In this document: one piece after another, positions 34,713 through 44,973 of the stretch
How positions within the stretch are numbered: position 1 is the stretch's first letter
Layout of the letters: each line of letters opens with the position of its first letter
Source: Roseitalea sp. MMSF_3546
GTDB lineage: Bacteria > Pseudomonadota > Alphaproteobacteria > Rhizobiales > Rhizobiaceae
Reading direction: 5' to 3'
NCBI RefSeq assembly: GCF_030732865.1
Contig: NZ_JASHKB010000016.1
Location: 1-64,000 of the forward strand
DNA length: 64,000 nt
Notes under the pieces: model-generated
Told to the model about the DNA's origin: nothing
Seen by the model: only the letters and a program-made list of their open reading frames with translations
The model's database searches: none
Position numbers and translations under genes: made by a program

Positions 34713-35571
34713 GGCCGGGACCGCGCAGGGCGCCGCCGGGGCGGGCGGCATCGATGCCGAGGAACTGGCGCGCCAGCGCCAGCGGCGCTTCGAAAAGGTC
34801 GGCCGCTGGGCGCTGCCGCTGATCATCATGCTCACGGCGATTTGGCTGTGGGACAGGATCTGCGTGTGGAACGAGATCCCGCACTTCATCCTGCCGCGGC
34901 CGGGCGTGGTGCTGGCGACACTGATCGACGATGCGCCGCTCCTGTTCTCCTCGCTTTGGGTGACGCTGAAGATCACCTTCCTGTCGCTGGCGCTGGCGGT
35001 GATCGGCGGGGTGGGGCTGGCGGTGCTGTTCACCCAGTCCAAATGGGTGGAGATGAGCTTCTTCCCGTTCGCCGTGGTGCTGCAGGTCACGCCGATCGTC
35101 GCGATCTTCCCGCTGATCAACATCTATGTCGAAAACCAGACGGCGAAGCTGCTGCTGTGCGCCTGGATCGTCGCCTTCTTTCCGATCCTGTCGAACACGA
35201 CGCTCGGGCTCAATTCGGTCGACCGCAACCTTCTCGACCTGTTCAAGCTCAACGGCGCCACGCGCTGGCAGACGCTGTGGCATCTGCGGCTGCCGGCGGC
35301 GATGCCCTATTTCCTGGGCGGGCTGAAGATCGCCGGCGGGCTGGCGCTGATCGGCGCGGTGGTGGCCGAGTTCGTGGCCGGCGCGGCCGGCCAGCAGTCC
35401 GGGCTCGCCAGCCGGATCATCGAGGCGGGCTACCGGCTCAACGCGCCGCGCCTGTTCGCCGCGCTGATCCTGATCTCGTTCACCGGCATCGTGATCTTCC
35501 TGGCGCTGACCTGGCTGTCCAACCGAATCCTGCGGCGCTGGCACGAAAGCGCGCTCACCGGGGAGCATTGA
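34699..35571 (+). CDS. ABC transporter permease of the deaminase operon
   Basis: A 290-residue permease of the NMT1/nitrate-taurine type. A cytoplasmic N-terminus of about 38 residues is followed by six membrane segments. The EAA loop is LLDLFKLNGATRWQTLWHLRLPAAMPYFLGG. Its stop is directly followed by the TTG start of the amidohydrolase, so importer and enzyme are made together. Confidence 0.87.
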   Translation: MASIEAGTAQGAAGAGGIDAEELARQRQRRFEKVGRWALPLIIMLTAIWLWDRICVWNEIPHFILPRPGVVLATLIDDAPLLFSSLWVTLKITFLSLALAVIGGVGLAVLFTQSKWVEMSFFPFAVVLQVTPIVAIFPLINIYVENQTAKLLLCAWIVAFFPILSNTTLGLNSVDRNLLDLFKLNGATRWQTLWHLRLPAAMPYFLGGLKIAGGLALIGAVVAEFVAGAAGQQSGLASRIIEAGYRLNAPRLFAALILISFTGIVIFLALTWLSNRILRRWHESALTGEH

Positions 35572-36885
35572 TTGGCTCCGCTCTCGCTCGTCACACGCAA
35601 TTTCGGCTTCATTCTGCACCGGGCGCGCCTGCACCGGTCGTGGCTCGATGCGCCATCGGCGCGGCACGACGCGGACGGATTCGGCCTTTACGATCTGGAG
35701 GTGATCGACCGGCGCGTCGCCTCGATCACGCCGGCGGTCGCCAATGGCGCGCATGTGGAGAACGACCTGCGCGGGCGGATCGTCAGCCCGTGCTTCGTCG
35801 ATTGCCACACCCATCTGGACAAGGGCCATATCTGGCACAGAAGGTCCAATCCGGACGGCACCTTTGCCGGCGCGCTCGAGGCGGTGGCGGCCGACCGCAC
35901 CGCCAACTGGACGGCCGAAGACGTCGCCACGCGCATGCAGTTCGGCCTGAAATGCGCCCATGCGCACGGCACGCGCGCCATCCGCACGCATATCGATTCC
36001 GACGGGCCGCAGGACGCCATATCCTGGCCGGTGTTCGAGCGGCTGCGGGCCGAATGGTCCGGCCGGATCGAGCTTCAGGGCGCATGCCTGCAATCGATCG
36101 AGAAATTCCGCGAACCGGGCCGGCTCGACGCGCTGGCCGACCGCGTCGCCGGCGCCGGCGGCGTGCTCGGCGCGGTCGCCTATATGGTGCCCGACATCGA
36201 CGAACTGCTCGATGCGGTGTTCGCCGCGGCGATGAAGCGTGGCCTGGCGCTCGACTTCCATGCCGACGAGACCGGCGAGGCCGACGCCCGTGCGCTGCAC
36301 CACATCGCGCTGGCGGCGATCCGTCATGGCTACCGGGATCGCATCCTGATCGGCCATTGCTGCTCGCTGGCGCGCCAGCCAGAGGCGCATGTGCTCGAAA
36401 CGCTGGACCTGGTGGCGCGGTCCGGCATCGACGTCGTCACGCTGCCGCTGTGCAATCTGTTCCTGCAGGACCGGCGCACCGGCCCGACCACGCCGCGATG
36501 GCGCGGGGTCACGCTGGTGCATGAGATGGCCGAACGCGGCATCAATGTGTGCGCGGCCTCGGACAACACGCGCGATCCGTTCTACGCCTATGGCGATCTG
36601 GACATGCTCGAAGTGTACCGCATGGCCACGCGAATCTGCCATTTCGACCATCCGGTCGGCGACTGGCCCAGGGCGGTCTTCGCCAATCCGGCCCGTGCCA
36701 TGGGGCTCGACCCGGTGCATGGCCGCATCGCGGCAGGCGAGCCGGCCGACCTGATCATCTTTGCGGGTCGCTCGTGGACCGAGCTGTTGTCGCGGCCGGA
36801 ACCGGACCGTGTCGTCGTGCGCGAAGGGACGGTGATCGACCGCGCGCTGCCGGCTTACGAGGAACTGGACCATCTGATGGAGTAG
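35572..36885 (+). CDS. Cytosine deaminase-like amidohydrolase
   Basis: A 437-residue cyclic amidohydrolase of the CodA group. Metal and catalytic motifs correspond to CodA one by one: DCHTHLDKG near residue 80, FHADETGE near 223 (metal-binding His and catalytic Glu), IGHCCSL near 260 and ASDNTRDPFYAYGDLDML near 328 (the metal-binding Asp). CodA deaminates cytosine and isocytosine-like rings; relatives act on other aminated N-heterocycles. The TTG start has GGAG seven bases upstream and touches the permease stop. Only 25-35 percent identity to CodA is my impression, so the substrate is open. Confidence 0.85.
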   Translation: MAPLSLVTRNFGFILHRARLHRSWLDAPSARHDADGFGLYDLEVIDRRVASITPAVANGAHVENDLRGRIVSPCFVDCHTHLDKGHIWHRRSNPDGTFAGALEAVAADRTANWTAEDVATRMQFGLKCAHAHGTRAIRTHIDSDGPQDAISWPVFERLRAEWSGRIELQGACLQSIEKFREPGRLDALADRVAGAGGVLGAVAYMVPDIDELLDAVFAAAMKRGLALDFHADETGEADARALHHIALAAIRHGYRDRILIGHCCSLARQPEAHVLETLDLVARSGIDVVTLPLCNLFLQDRRTGPTTPRWRGVTLVHEMAERGINVCAASDNTRDPFYAYGDLDMLEVYRMATRICHFDHPVGDWPRAVFANPARAMGLDPVHGRIAAGEPADLIIFAGRSWTELLSRPEPDRVVVREGTVIDRALPAYEELDHLME

Positions 36886-36888
36886 GCG

Positions 36889-38295
36889 ATGGGCAATCTG
36901 GATGCGCTGCGCGCAGCAATCGGCGGCATCAAGGTCGAGGACAATGAAAAGATCGTCCAGCAGAAGAGCCGCGACTTCTACTGGTATTCGCCGGTCCTGA
37001 AGGAGCGGCTCGACCATGTGACGGGCGATCTGGTCGTCTCACCGGCCGACGAGGCCGAGCTGATCACCGTGCTCAAGGCCTGCTACGCGCTCGACATTCC
37101 GGTCACGCCGCGCGGCACGGGCACCGGCAATTACGGCCAGGCCATGCCGCTTTCGGGCGGTGTCGTGCTGTCACTCGCCGACATGAACGGCATTGGCGAC
37201 ATCTCTCCGGGACGCGTCGTCTGCGGGCCGGGCGTGATCTGCTCCGAGCTCGACAAGGCGACCAGGGCCCATTCCGGCCAGGAGATGCGCATGCATCCCT
37301 CGACCGCCCATACCGCCACGGTGGGCGGGTTCATCGCCGGCGGGTCGGGCGGGGTCGGCTCGGTGCGCTGGGGCGGCTTGCGCGACTGGGGCAACGTGAT
37401 CCGGCTGCGCGTGGTGACGATGGAGGCCGAGCCGCGCGTGCTCGAACTGACCGGGGCGGATCTGCACAAGGTCACGCATGCCTATGGCACGAACGGCATC
37501 ATCACCGAGGTCGAAATGCCGCTGACCACGGCCTATGACTGGGTCGACGTCATCGTCGCGTTCGACGATTTCATGGAGGCGGCGCGCTTCGGCAACGCGC
37601 TGGCGCGCCAGGACGGCATCGTGATCAAGCTCGATGCGGTCGTCGCCGCGCCGGCGCCCTACGACTATTTCAGGCGCCATCGGAAGTTCCTGCGCGAGGG
37701 CGAAAGCGTCGTGCTGGTCATGGTCGCCCCGCACGCGCTGGACGCGTTCGTCGCCTTTGCCGGCGGGCAGGGCGGGCGCGTCGCCTTCAATCAGGCCGAG
37801 ACCGGGGCCGACGACCTCAAGGGGCTGCCCCCGGTGTTCGAGCTGAGCTGGAACCACACCACGCTGCGCGGGCTGCGCGTCGACCCTGCGATCACCTATC
37901 TGCAGGTGCTCTACCCGTTTCCCGATCAGTTGGCGCTGGTCGAAAAACTGCACGCGGAGTTCGAGGGCGAGGTGATCGACCATCTCGAATTCGTGCGGTT
38001 CGATGGCGATGTGACCTGCTTCGGCCTGCCCATGGTGCGCTATTCGACCGAGGAGCGGCTCGAGGAGATCATGGATTTTTTCAACGCGGCCGGGGCACCG
38101 ATCTTCAACCCGCACCGTTATACGCTCGAGGAGGGCGGGATGAAGCAGACCGACGAGGTGCAACTCGCCTTCAAGCGGCAGGCCGACCCCAAGGGGCTGC
38201 TCAATCCGGGCAAGATGATCGCCTGGGACGACCCGGACTACGATTACCGGTCCGGCGGGGTGTGGCTGTTCAAGGGCCTTGAAAAGGCAAGCTGA
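36889..38295 (+). CDS. GlcD/VAO-type FAD-linked oxidase
   Basis: A 468-residue flavoprotein with a PCMH-type FAD domain: VSPADEAELITVLKACYALDIPVTPRGTGTGNYGQ, the GPGVICSELD segment and TVGGFIAGGSGGVGSVRWGG. A substrate-cap domain follows, and the C-terminal LNPGKMIAW is typical of the GlcD family. Such enzymes oxidise hydroxy-acids, lactones or ring carbons. It lies three bases after the deaminase-like gene, so it probably acts next in the same pathway. Confidence 0.85.
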   Translation: MGNLDALRAAIGGIKVEDNEKIVQQKSRDFYWYSPVLKERLDHVTGDLVVSPADEAELITVLKACYALDIPVTPRGTGTGNYGQAMPLSGGVVLSLADMNGIGDISPGRVVCGPGVICSELDKATRAHSGQEMRMHPSTAHTATVGGFIAGGSGGVGSVRWGGLRDWGNVIRLRVVTMEAEPRVLELTGADLHKVTHAYGTNGIITEVEMPLTTAYDWVDVIVAFDDFMEAARFGNALARQDGIVIKLDAVVAAPAPYDYFRRHRKFLREGESVVLVMVAPHALDAFVAFAGGQGGRVAFNQAETGADDLKGLPPVFELSWNHTTLRGLRVDPAITYLQVLYPFPDQLALVEKLHAEFEGEVIDHLEFVRFDGDVTCFGLPMVRYSTEERLEEIMDFFNAAGAPIFNPHRYTLEEGGMKQTDEVQLAFKRQADPKGLLNPGKMIAWDDPDYDYRSGGVWLFKGLEKAS

Positions 38296-38307
38296 CCGGA
38301 GACGACG

Positions 38308-38889
38308 ATGCGCATACTGGTGCTCTACGCGCACCCGGTGGAAGAAAGCTTCAACGGGGCGCTGCATCGGCTCGTTGTCGAGCGGCTCGAAGGGGCCGGA
38401 CATACCGTCGATGATTGCGACCTTTATGCGGAGGGTTTCGACCCGCGCCTGAGCCGCGTCGAACGCGAGCGCTATCACGATGTGGGCGCCAATATCGAAC
38501 CGGTGCGCGGCTATGTGGAACGGTTGCGGGCGGCCGAGGCGCTGGTGATGTGCTATCCGGTGTGGAACTTCGGCTATCCGGCGATCCTGAAGGGGTTCTT
38601 CGACCGGGTGTTCGTGCCGGGCGTGTCGTTCACCATCGAAAACGGCCAGGTGCGGCCGTGCCTGCACAATATCGGCAAGGTCGCGGTCGTGACCAGCTAT
38701 GGCGGCTCGCGCATGCGCGCCACGCTCGCCGGAGACCCGCCGCGCAAGCTCGTCGAACGGGTGCTGCGCCTGACGGTGAAGCCCGGCGCCTCGGTGCGCT
38801 ATCTGGCGCAATACGACATGAACCGGTCGACCGAGCGCATCCGCGAGCGTTTCTTGGACATGGTGGGGCGCCAGATGGATACGTTCTGA
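38308..38889 (+). CDS. Flavodoxin-fold NAD(P)H oxidoreductase, copy 1
   Basis: A 193-residue NQO/KefF-type flavoprotein (flavodoxin-2 family). The phosphate loop region is LVLYAHPVEESFNGAL near residues 4-19; CYPVWNFGYPAILKGFFDRVF holds the flavin-contacting segment. It uses NAD(P)H to reduce quinones or other small acceptors. It follows the FAD oxidase by 12 bases and is related to the gene at 39167-39751, with which it forms a pair. Confidence 0.85.
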   Translation: MRILVLYAHPVEESFNGALHRLVVERLEGAGHTVDDCDLYAEGFDPRLSRVERERYHDVGANIEPVRGYVERLRAAEALVMCYPVWNFGYPAILKGFFDRVFVPGVSFTIENGQVRPCLHNIGKVAVVTSYGGSRMRATLAGDPPRKLVERVLRLTVKPGASVRYLAQYDMNRSTERIRERFLDMVGRQMDTF

Positions 38890-38999
38890 TGGCGCCGGCG
38901 GAATCCCTCCTTTCACGCCGGCAAGCCCTCATCCTGGGGCGTTCGCACCTCAGGATGAGGAAATGCGCGTGGGCCTCCAAACGCCGGGCTTGTGGTACT

Positions 39000-39120
39000 C
39001 CCCTCTGTCCCTTCGGGACATCTCGCCCACAAGGGGGGAGAGCGGGCGCGTGCGATCACCTCCGGCTCCCACTCTCCCCCCTTGTGGGGGAGATGTCGGC
39101 GCAGCCGACAGAGGGGGGTG
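39000..39120. repeat. Inverted pair of family-A palindromic repeats
   Basis: One copy (39000-39042) in forward orientation with inner hairpin TGTCCC-TTC-GGGACA, and one (39071-39119) reversed with inner hairpin TGTCGGC-GCA-GCCGACA. They fill most of the 277-base gap between the two oxidoreductase genes and can fold into one long cruciform. The reversed copy supplies the G-rich stretch before 39125. Confidence 0.8.
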
Positions 39121-39166
39121 CGGCATGGCCGGACAAGGTTTCTTCTGCCGCGGGGCGCTCGTACTG

Positions 39167-39751
39167 ATGCGCGTGCTCGTCGTCTATTGCCATCCGGTGC
39201 CCGAGAGCTTCTGCGCGGCGGTGCGCGACACCGTGCTGGCGGCGCTGGGCGAGGCGGGCCATGAGACGCGCCTGATCGACCTGTACGCGATCGGATTCGA
39301 CCCGGTGATGGGCTGCGAAGAGCGTCGGCTCTACAACGAGACCGGCAATCCGCATCCCATGCCCGAACAGGCCGAGCAACTGAAATGGGCCGAGGCGATG
39401 GTGTTCGTCTACCCGACCTGGTGGTACGGCCTGCCGGCCATGCTCAAGGGCTGGCTCGACCGGGTGTGGACGCCGGAGATCACCTTCGCCATCGCGCCCG
39501 ATAGCGGCCGGATCAGGCCGCTGATGACGCATATCCGCAAGCTCGGCGTGATCACCACCTGCGGGGCGCCGCGCTGGTGGTCCTACATGGTCGGCCATCC
39601 GGGCAAGCGCACGCTGACCCGGGGCATGCGGGCGCTCTTCGCAAGGCGCTGCAGGACGGTGTTCCTCGCCCATTACCTGATGGACGTGTCGACCCCGGAG
39701 AGCCGCGCGGCGTTCCTGGGCCGGGTGCGGCATGCCATGCTCGCATTCTGA
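39167..39751 (+). CDS. Flavodoxin-fold NAD(P)H oxidoreductase, copy 2
   Basis: A 194-residue paralogue of the previous gene: LVVYCHPVPESFCAAV at the start, VYPTWWYGLPAMLKGWLDRVW in the middle. I chose the ATG at 39167, because the protein then aligns end to end with its sister; an ATG at 39125 would add 14 unconserved residues from the repeat. The second TSYGG-like loop reads TTCGAPRWW here, so the acceptor may differ. The intervening repeats may partly uncouple its expression. Confidence 0.83.
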   Translation: MRVLVVYCHPVPESFCAAVRDTVLAALGEAGHETRLIDLYAIGFDPVMGCEERRLYNETGNPHPMPEQAEQLKWAEAMVFVYPTWWYGLPAMLKGWLDRVWTPEITFAIAPDSGRIRPLMTHIRKLGVITTCGAPRWWSYMVGHPGKRTLTRGMRALFARRCRTVFLAHYLMDVSTPESRAAFLGRVRHAMLAF

Positions 39752-39893
39752 TTCGAAAGAGCCGCGCAAGCGCCTGAAACGGAGTCCGATTCCGCCGTCG
39801 CGGGCGCGCTCGGCGACCGCCGGGCTTGAATCGGATGCGCGATGGGCGCACATCTGATCATTCGCGACCGACCACCAATCCGGGACCCTTGCC

Positions 39894-40913
39894 ATGGACA
39901 TGCAGACCGACAAGACGCCCGTCACCGTGCTCACCGGCTATCTGGGCGCCGGCAAGACGACGTTGCTCAACCGCATCCTGAGCGAGGACCACGGCAGGAA
40001 ATACGCCGTCATCGTCAACGAGTTCGGCGAGGTGGGCATCGACAACGAACTGGTCGTCGATGCCGACGAAGAGATCTTCGAGATGAACAATGGCTGCATC
40101 TGCTGCACGGTGCGCGGCGACCTGATCCGCATCCTGTCGGGCCTGATGAAGCGGGCCGGGGGCTTTGACGGCATCATTGTCGAGACCACCGGGCTCGCCG
40201 ACCCGGCGCCCGTCGCGCAGACCTTCTTCGTCGACGACGACATCGCCGAGCGCCTGAAGCTCGACGCCATCGTCACCGTCGCCGATGCCCGCCACCTGAC
40301 GGACGAACTCGGCCGCGCGCCCGAAGCGCAGGAGCAGATCGCCTTCGGCGACATCGTGCTCGTCAACAAGACCGATCTTGTGGGCGAGGACGAGCTGGCC
40401 GCGATCGAGGCGCGCATCCGGCAGATCAACCCGACAGCGAAGATCGTGCGCACGACGCGCTGCGCGGTGCCGCTCGATGCGATCCTCGGCCAGAGCGCCT
40501 TCGATCTCGACCGCATTCTCGAGGACGCGCCGGACTTCCTGCACCAGCACGGCCATGATCACGCTCATCATCGCCATGACGACGTCAACCGGCATGACGC
40601 CCATGTCACCTCCTTCTCGCTGGTCACCGACACGCCGCTCGATCCGGAGAAGTTCTTTCCCTGGATGCAGATGATCGCCCAGGAGTTCGGCATCGATCTT
40701 TTGCGCATGAAGGGCATCCTGGCGTTCAAGGACGATCCGAAGCGCTATGTCGCCCAGGCCGTGCACATGATGCTGGAGGGCGATCACCAGCGGCCCTGGC
40801 GCGAGGACGAGGCCCGCGTCAGCCGCATGGTGTTCATCGGCCGCAATCTGCCGCGCGACATCATCGAGGACGGTTTCCTCAAGTGCCGGGCGGCGCAGCC
40901 CGCCATGGCGTGA
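39894..40913 (+). CDS. COG0523 (CobW/ZNG-type) metal-chaperone GTPase
   Basis: A 339-residue SIMIBI GTPase. Walker A GYLGAGKTTLL near residue 16, the metal motif GCICC near residue 69, NKTD near residue 160 and a histidine-rich linker (HGHDHAHHRHDDVNRHDAH) near residue 225 precede the CobW C-terminal domain. The CxCC motif suggests zinc delivery in the ZigA/ZNG1 branch; a cobalt or other role cannot be ruled out since no cob gene or Zur box is visible. It is coupled to the WD40 gene by TGATG. Confidence 0.88.
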   Translation: MDMQTDKTPVTVLTGYLGAGKTTLLNRILSEDHGRKYAVIVNEFGEVGIDNELVVDADEEIFEMNNGCICCTVRGDLIRILSGLMKRAGGFDGIIVETTGLADPAPVAQTFFVDDDIAERLKLDAIVTVADARHLTDELGRAPEAQEQIAFGDIVLVNKTDLVGEDELAAIEARIRQINPTAKIVRTTRCAVPLDAILGQSAFDLDRILEDAPDFLHQHGHDHAHHRHDDVNRHDAHVTSFSLVTDTPLDPEKFFPWMQMIAQEFGIDLLRMKGILAFKDDPKRYVAQAVHMMLEGDHQRPWREDEARVSRMVFIGRNLPRDIIEDGFLKCRAAQPAMA

Positions 40914-41908
40914 TGGTCGGCCTGCGCGCGCTCAGTGTCGAGGCGCCACTGACCGGCGGCGGGTTCGCCGGCCGGGCCTTCGTGGTCGCCGATGGCGAGG
41001 GCGCGGTGCATGTGTGCGGGCTGGACGGCGCGGTCAGCCAGCGCAAGCTGCATGAGGGCGCGATCCTGGCCATGACGACCGACGAGAAGACGGGCGCCAT
41101 CTTCACCGCAGGCGATGACGGGCGCGCGCTGCGCACGCTCGCCGGCGGCGAGCCGGAGGTGCTGCACGATGGCAGCAAATGGGTCGACACCATTGCCTGC
41201 TCGCCGCGTGGGGCCGTGGCCTGGTCGGCGGGCAAGACCATCCATTTGCGCCAGCGCGGCGCCGAACAGGCCGTGCCCGTCGCCGCGCCGTCCTCGGTCA
41301 GCGATCTGACCTTTTCGGCCGATGGCCGGTTTCTGGGCGCTGCGGTCTATGGCGGCGCGCTGATCGTGCCGCTGGCCGATCCGTCGGAGGCCTATCTTCT
41401 GGGCTGGCAGGGCTCGCATCTGACGGTGGGCTTCTCGCCCGACGGCCGCTTCTGCGTCACCGCGATGCTCGAAAACGCGCTGCATGTGTGGCGCATTGAC
41501 AAGCCCGAGGACAAGCATGGCCGGATGGGCGGCTATCCGGCCAAGCCGCTGTCGTTCTGCTGGACCGCCGATGGCCGTTATCTGGCGACCGCCGGCGCCG
41601 AAGTGCTCGTCATGTGGCCGTTCACCGGGCCCGACGGGCCGATCGGGCAGAAGGCCGGCGTCTATCCGGCCGAGCAGAGCCTGCAGGCGCGCACTGTCGC
41701 CAGCCGGCCGAACTCCCGACAGATCGCGGTCGGCTATGTCGACGGCTCGGTGGCGTTGTTCGATCGCAAGACGAGCGCCTTCTTGCCGATCGCCGAACCG
41801 CACGAGGCCGGCGCGGTGAACGGGCTGTGTTTTTCGGCCGACGGGCGCTGGCTGGGCTTCACGCGCGAACGTGGCGTTGCCGGGCTTGCGGAGCTGGGGA
41901 AGGGGTAG
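40913..41908 (+). CDS. WD40 repeat protein linked to the COG0523 GTPase
   Basis: A 331-residue beta-propeller with about six to seven WD-like blades, seen as repeated F(S/T)ADGR(F/W)LG patterns (LTFSADGRFLGAAVYGG, GFSPDGRFCVTAM, CWTADGRYLATAG, CFSADGRWLGFTR). It lacks a signal peptide, so it is cytoplasmic. The start overlaps the GTPase stop. The pair GTPase-WD40 recurs in alphaproteobacteria, so the propeller may be a partner or client. Function unproven. Confidence 0.8.
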   Translation: MVGLRALSVEAPLTGGGFAGRAFVVADGEGAVHVCGLDGAVSQRKLHEGAILAMTTDEKTGAIFTAGDDGRALRTLAGGEPEVLHDGSKWVDTIACSPRGAVAWSAGKTIHLRQRGAEQAVPVAAPSSVSDLTFSADGRFLGAAVYGGALIVPLADPSEAYLLGWQGSHLTVGFSPDGRFCVTAMLENALHVWRIDKPEDKHGRMGGYPAKPLSFCWTADGRYLATAGAEVLVMWPFTGPDGPIGQKAGVYPAEQSLQARTVASRPNSRQIAVGYVDGSVALFDRKTSAFLPIAEPHEAGAVNGLCFSADGRWLGFTRERGVAGLAELGKG

Positions 41909-41915
41909 CGCTGGT

Positions 41916-42080
41916 CCTTCTCCCCGCTTGCGGGGAGAAGGTGCCCGAGCAAAGCGAGGGCGGATGAGGGGGGCGGCGATTTTGTCGACGCAGCCACCGC
42001 CCCTCACCCAACTGCGGCCAACATGCGCTAACGCGCATGGAGCCTCGTATCCCTCTCCCCGCGCGCGGGGAGAGGGAGGG
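41916..42080. repeat. Composite intergenic palindromic repeats
   Basis: Several hairpins in a row: CTTCTCCCCGC/GCGGGGAGAAG at 41917-41940, a second element with GCGCTAACGCGC-like core near 42014-42036, and CTCTCCCCGCGCGCGGGGAGAG at 42053-42074. This is the style of rhizobial intergenic mosaic elements. They lie between two convergent genes and probably act as bidirectional terminators. Confidence 0.75.
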
Positions 42081-42082
42081 CT

Positions 42083-43071
<989 letters not shown>

Positions 43072-43075
<4 letters not shown>

Positions 43076-44061
43076 GGCGCCGCCTCGCCTTGCGGCTCGT
43101 CGTATAGCCAGCAGGCGACCCGTCGCGTGCCGTGGGGCATGGGGTCCGGCCGCTCGACATGACAGCGGTCGAAGACGCGCGGGCAGCGCGGGTTGAACGG
43201 ACATCCCGGCGGGATGTCGGTCAGGCGCGGCATGGCGCCGGGGATCTGGATCAGCCTGTCCTCCTCCTGGGCAAGGGTCGGGATCGAGCCCATCAGGCCG
43301 TGGGTGTAAGGATGCAGCGCGTGCTTGATGACATCGCGCACCGGACCGATCTCGGCGAGCCGGCCGGCATAGAGCACGGCGACACGGTCGGCGGTCTCGG
43401 CGATGACGCCCATGTCGTGGGTGATCAGCATGACCGAGGTGCCGCGCTCGGCGCACAGCCGCTTGAGCACGTCGATGATCTGCGCCTGCACAGAGACATC
43501 GAGGGCCGTCGTCGGCTCGTCGGCGATCACCAGTTCGGGCTCGCCGGCCAGCGCAAGGGCGATGACGACGCGCTGGCGCATGCCGCCGGAGAACTGGTGC
43601 GGGTAGTCGTCGATGCGCCGGGCGGCGGCGGGAATGCCGACATCGTCGAGCAGGCCGATGGCCCGCTCGCGCGCTTCCCTGGCCGAAACGCGCAGATGGG
43701 TCTGGATGGTCTCGACGAGTTGGTCGGCGATCGTGAAAAGCGGGTTGAGCGAGGTCAGCGGGTCCTGGAACACCATGGCGATGCGCTTGCCGCGAATGTC
43801 GCGCATGGCCTCCATGGACAGATTGTCGATGCGTCGGTCCCCGAGCCATATCTCGCCGCCGGCGATGCGGCCGGGCGGTTCGATCAGCCCGATGATGGCC
43901 GAGCCGGTCATCGACTTGCCGGCGCCCGATTCGCCGACCACGCCCAGCACCTCGCCGCGCATGATGTCGAAGGAGATGCCGTCGAGCGCGGTCAGCACGC
44001 CGTGGCGGGTCGGGAACTGCACGACGAGGTCGCGCACGGAGAGCAGGCTGTCGTCGGTCAT
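43072..44061 (-). CDS. Oligopeptide/dipeptide ABC transporter ATPase (DppD/OppD-like)
   Basis: A 329-residue ATPase: Walker A GESGAGKSM, signature QFSGGMRQR, Walker B LVIADEP, switch His in LITHDMG, and the C-terminal CPFNPRCPRVFDRC cluster. Starts overlap on both sides with ATGA junctions (permease upstream, ATPase downstream), so the block is tightly coupled. Confidence 0.92.
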
Positions 44062-44972
44062 CGCAGTTTCGGGTTGAGCGCGTCGCGCAGCCAGTCGCCA
44101 AGCAGGTTGACCGAAAGGGCCAGTGCCAGAAGCGCGATCGCGGGGAAGAAAAGGATCCACCACTCGCCCGAGAACAGGAACTCCTGGCCGATGCGGATCA
44201 GCGTGCCGAGCGAGGGCTGGGTGGGTGGCGCGCCGACGCCAAGGAACGACAGCGTCGCCTCGGCGATGATGGCCAGCGCCAGCGAAATCGTGGCGATCAC
44301 CAGAACCGGGCCGAGCGTGTTGGGCAGGATGTGCCGGACCATGATGGCGACCGAAGAGCGGCCGATCAGCCGGGCGGCCTGGACGTATTCCTTGCCCTTT
44401 TCGACGAGCGTGGCGCCGCGCACGACGCGCGCGAACTGCACCCATTCGGACAGACCGATCGCCAGGATCAGCACCCAGATGGCGACCTCGTCGCGCCGGT
44501 CGGGCGGGGTGATGCCCTTGGCGATGCCGAAGATCAAAAGCGCGACCAGGATCGCCGGAAAGGTGAGCTGGATGTCGGCGATGCGCATGATGACGGTGTC
44601 GGTGCGCCCGCCGACATAGCCCGAGACGAGGCCCAGCGTGACACCCAGCACCATGGCGAAGATGACCGCCGAAAAGCCGACGAACAGCGAGATGCGCATG
44701 CCGTAAAGGATGGTGGCATAGACGTCGCGCCCCTGGTCGTCCGTGCCGAGGATGAAGCTCTCGCCGGTGAACTGGTTCGGGGTGAGCGGCTCGGTAAAGC
44801 CGTTCATCAGGTTGAGCTGGGCCGGGTCGAAGGGGTTTTGCGTGGTGATGAAGGGCGCAAAGACCGCGCCTCCGATCAGCACCGCGACGATGAAGGCGGC
44901 GACCATGGCCACCGGCGAGCGCCTGAACTTGTAGGCGAGATCGGAATCGAGGGCGCGGGCGAGGCTTGCCAT
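44058..44972 (-). CDS. Oligopeptide/dipeptide ABC transporter permease (DppC-like)
   Basis: A 304-residue permease with the OppC N-terminal domain (SPVAMVAAFIVAVLIGGAVFAPFI) and the marker TDDQGRDVYATILYGMRISL. The EAA loop is in ARLIGRSSVAIMVRHILPNTLGPV. One base separates it from the DppB-like gene. Confidence 0.92.
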   Translation of the reverse strand: MASLARALDSDLAYKFRRSPVAMVAAFIVAVLIGGAVFAPFITTQNPFDPAQLNLMNGFTEPLTPNQFTGESFILGTDDQGRDVYATILYGMRISLFVGFSAVIFAMVLGVTLGLVSGYVGGRTDTVIMRIADIQLTFPAILVALLIFGIAKGITPPDRRDEVAIWVLILAIGLSEWVQFARVVRGATLVEKGKEYVQAARLIGRSSVAIMVRHILPNTLGPVLVIATISLALAIIAEATLSFLGVGAPPTQPSLGTLIRIGQEFLFSGEWWILFFPAIALLALALSVNLLGDWLRDALNPKLR

Positions 44973-44973
44973 G

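Noticed and set aside
39000-39120. CRISPR-like repeats
   Set aside because: Copies are inverted, palindromic, few and scattered, with no regular spacers and no cas genes nearby.
39125-39166. Upstream ATG of the second NAD(P)H oxidoreductase
   Set aside because: It would add 14 residues from the edge of a repeat that are absent from the sister protein.
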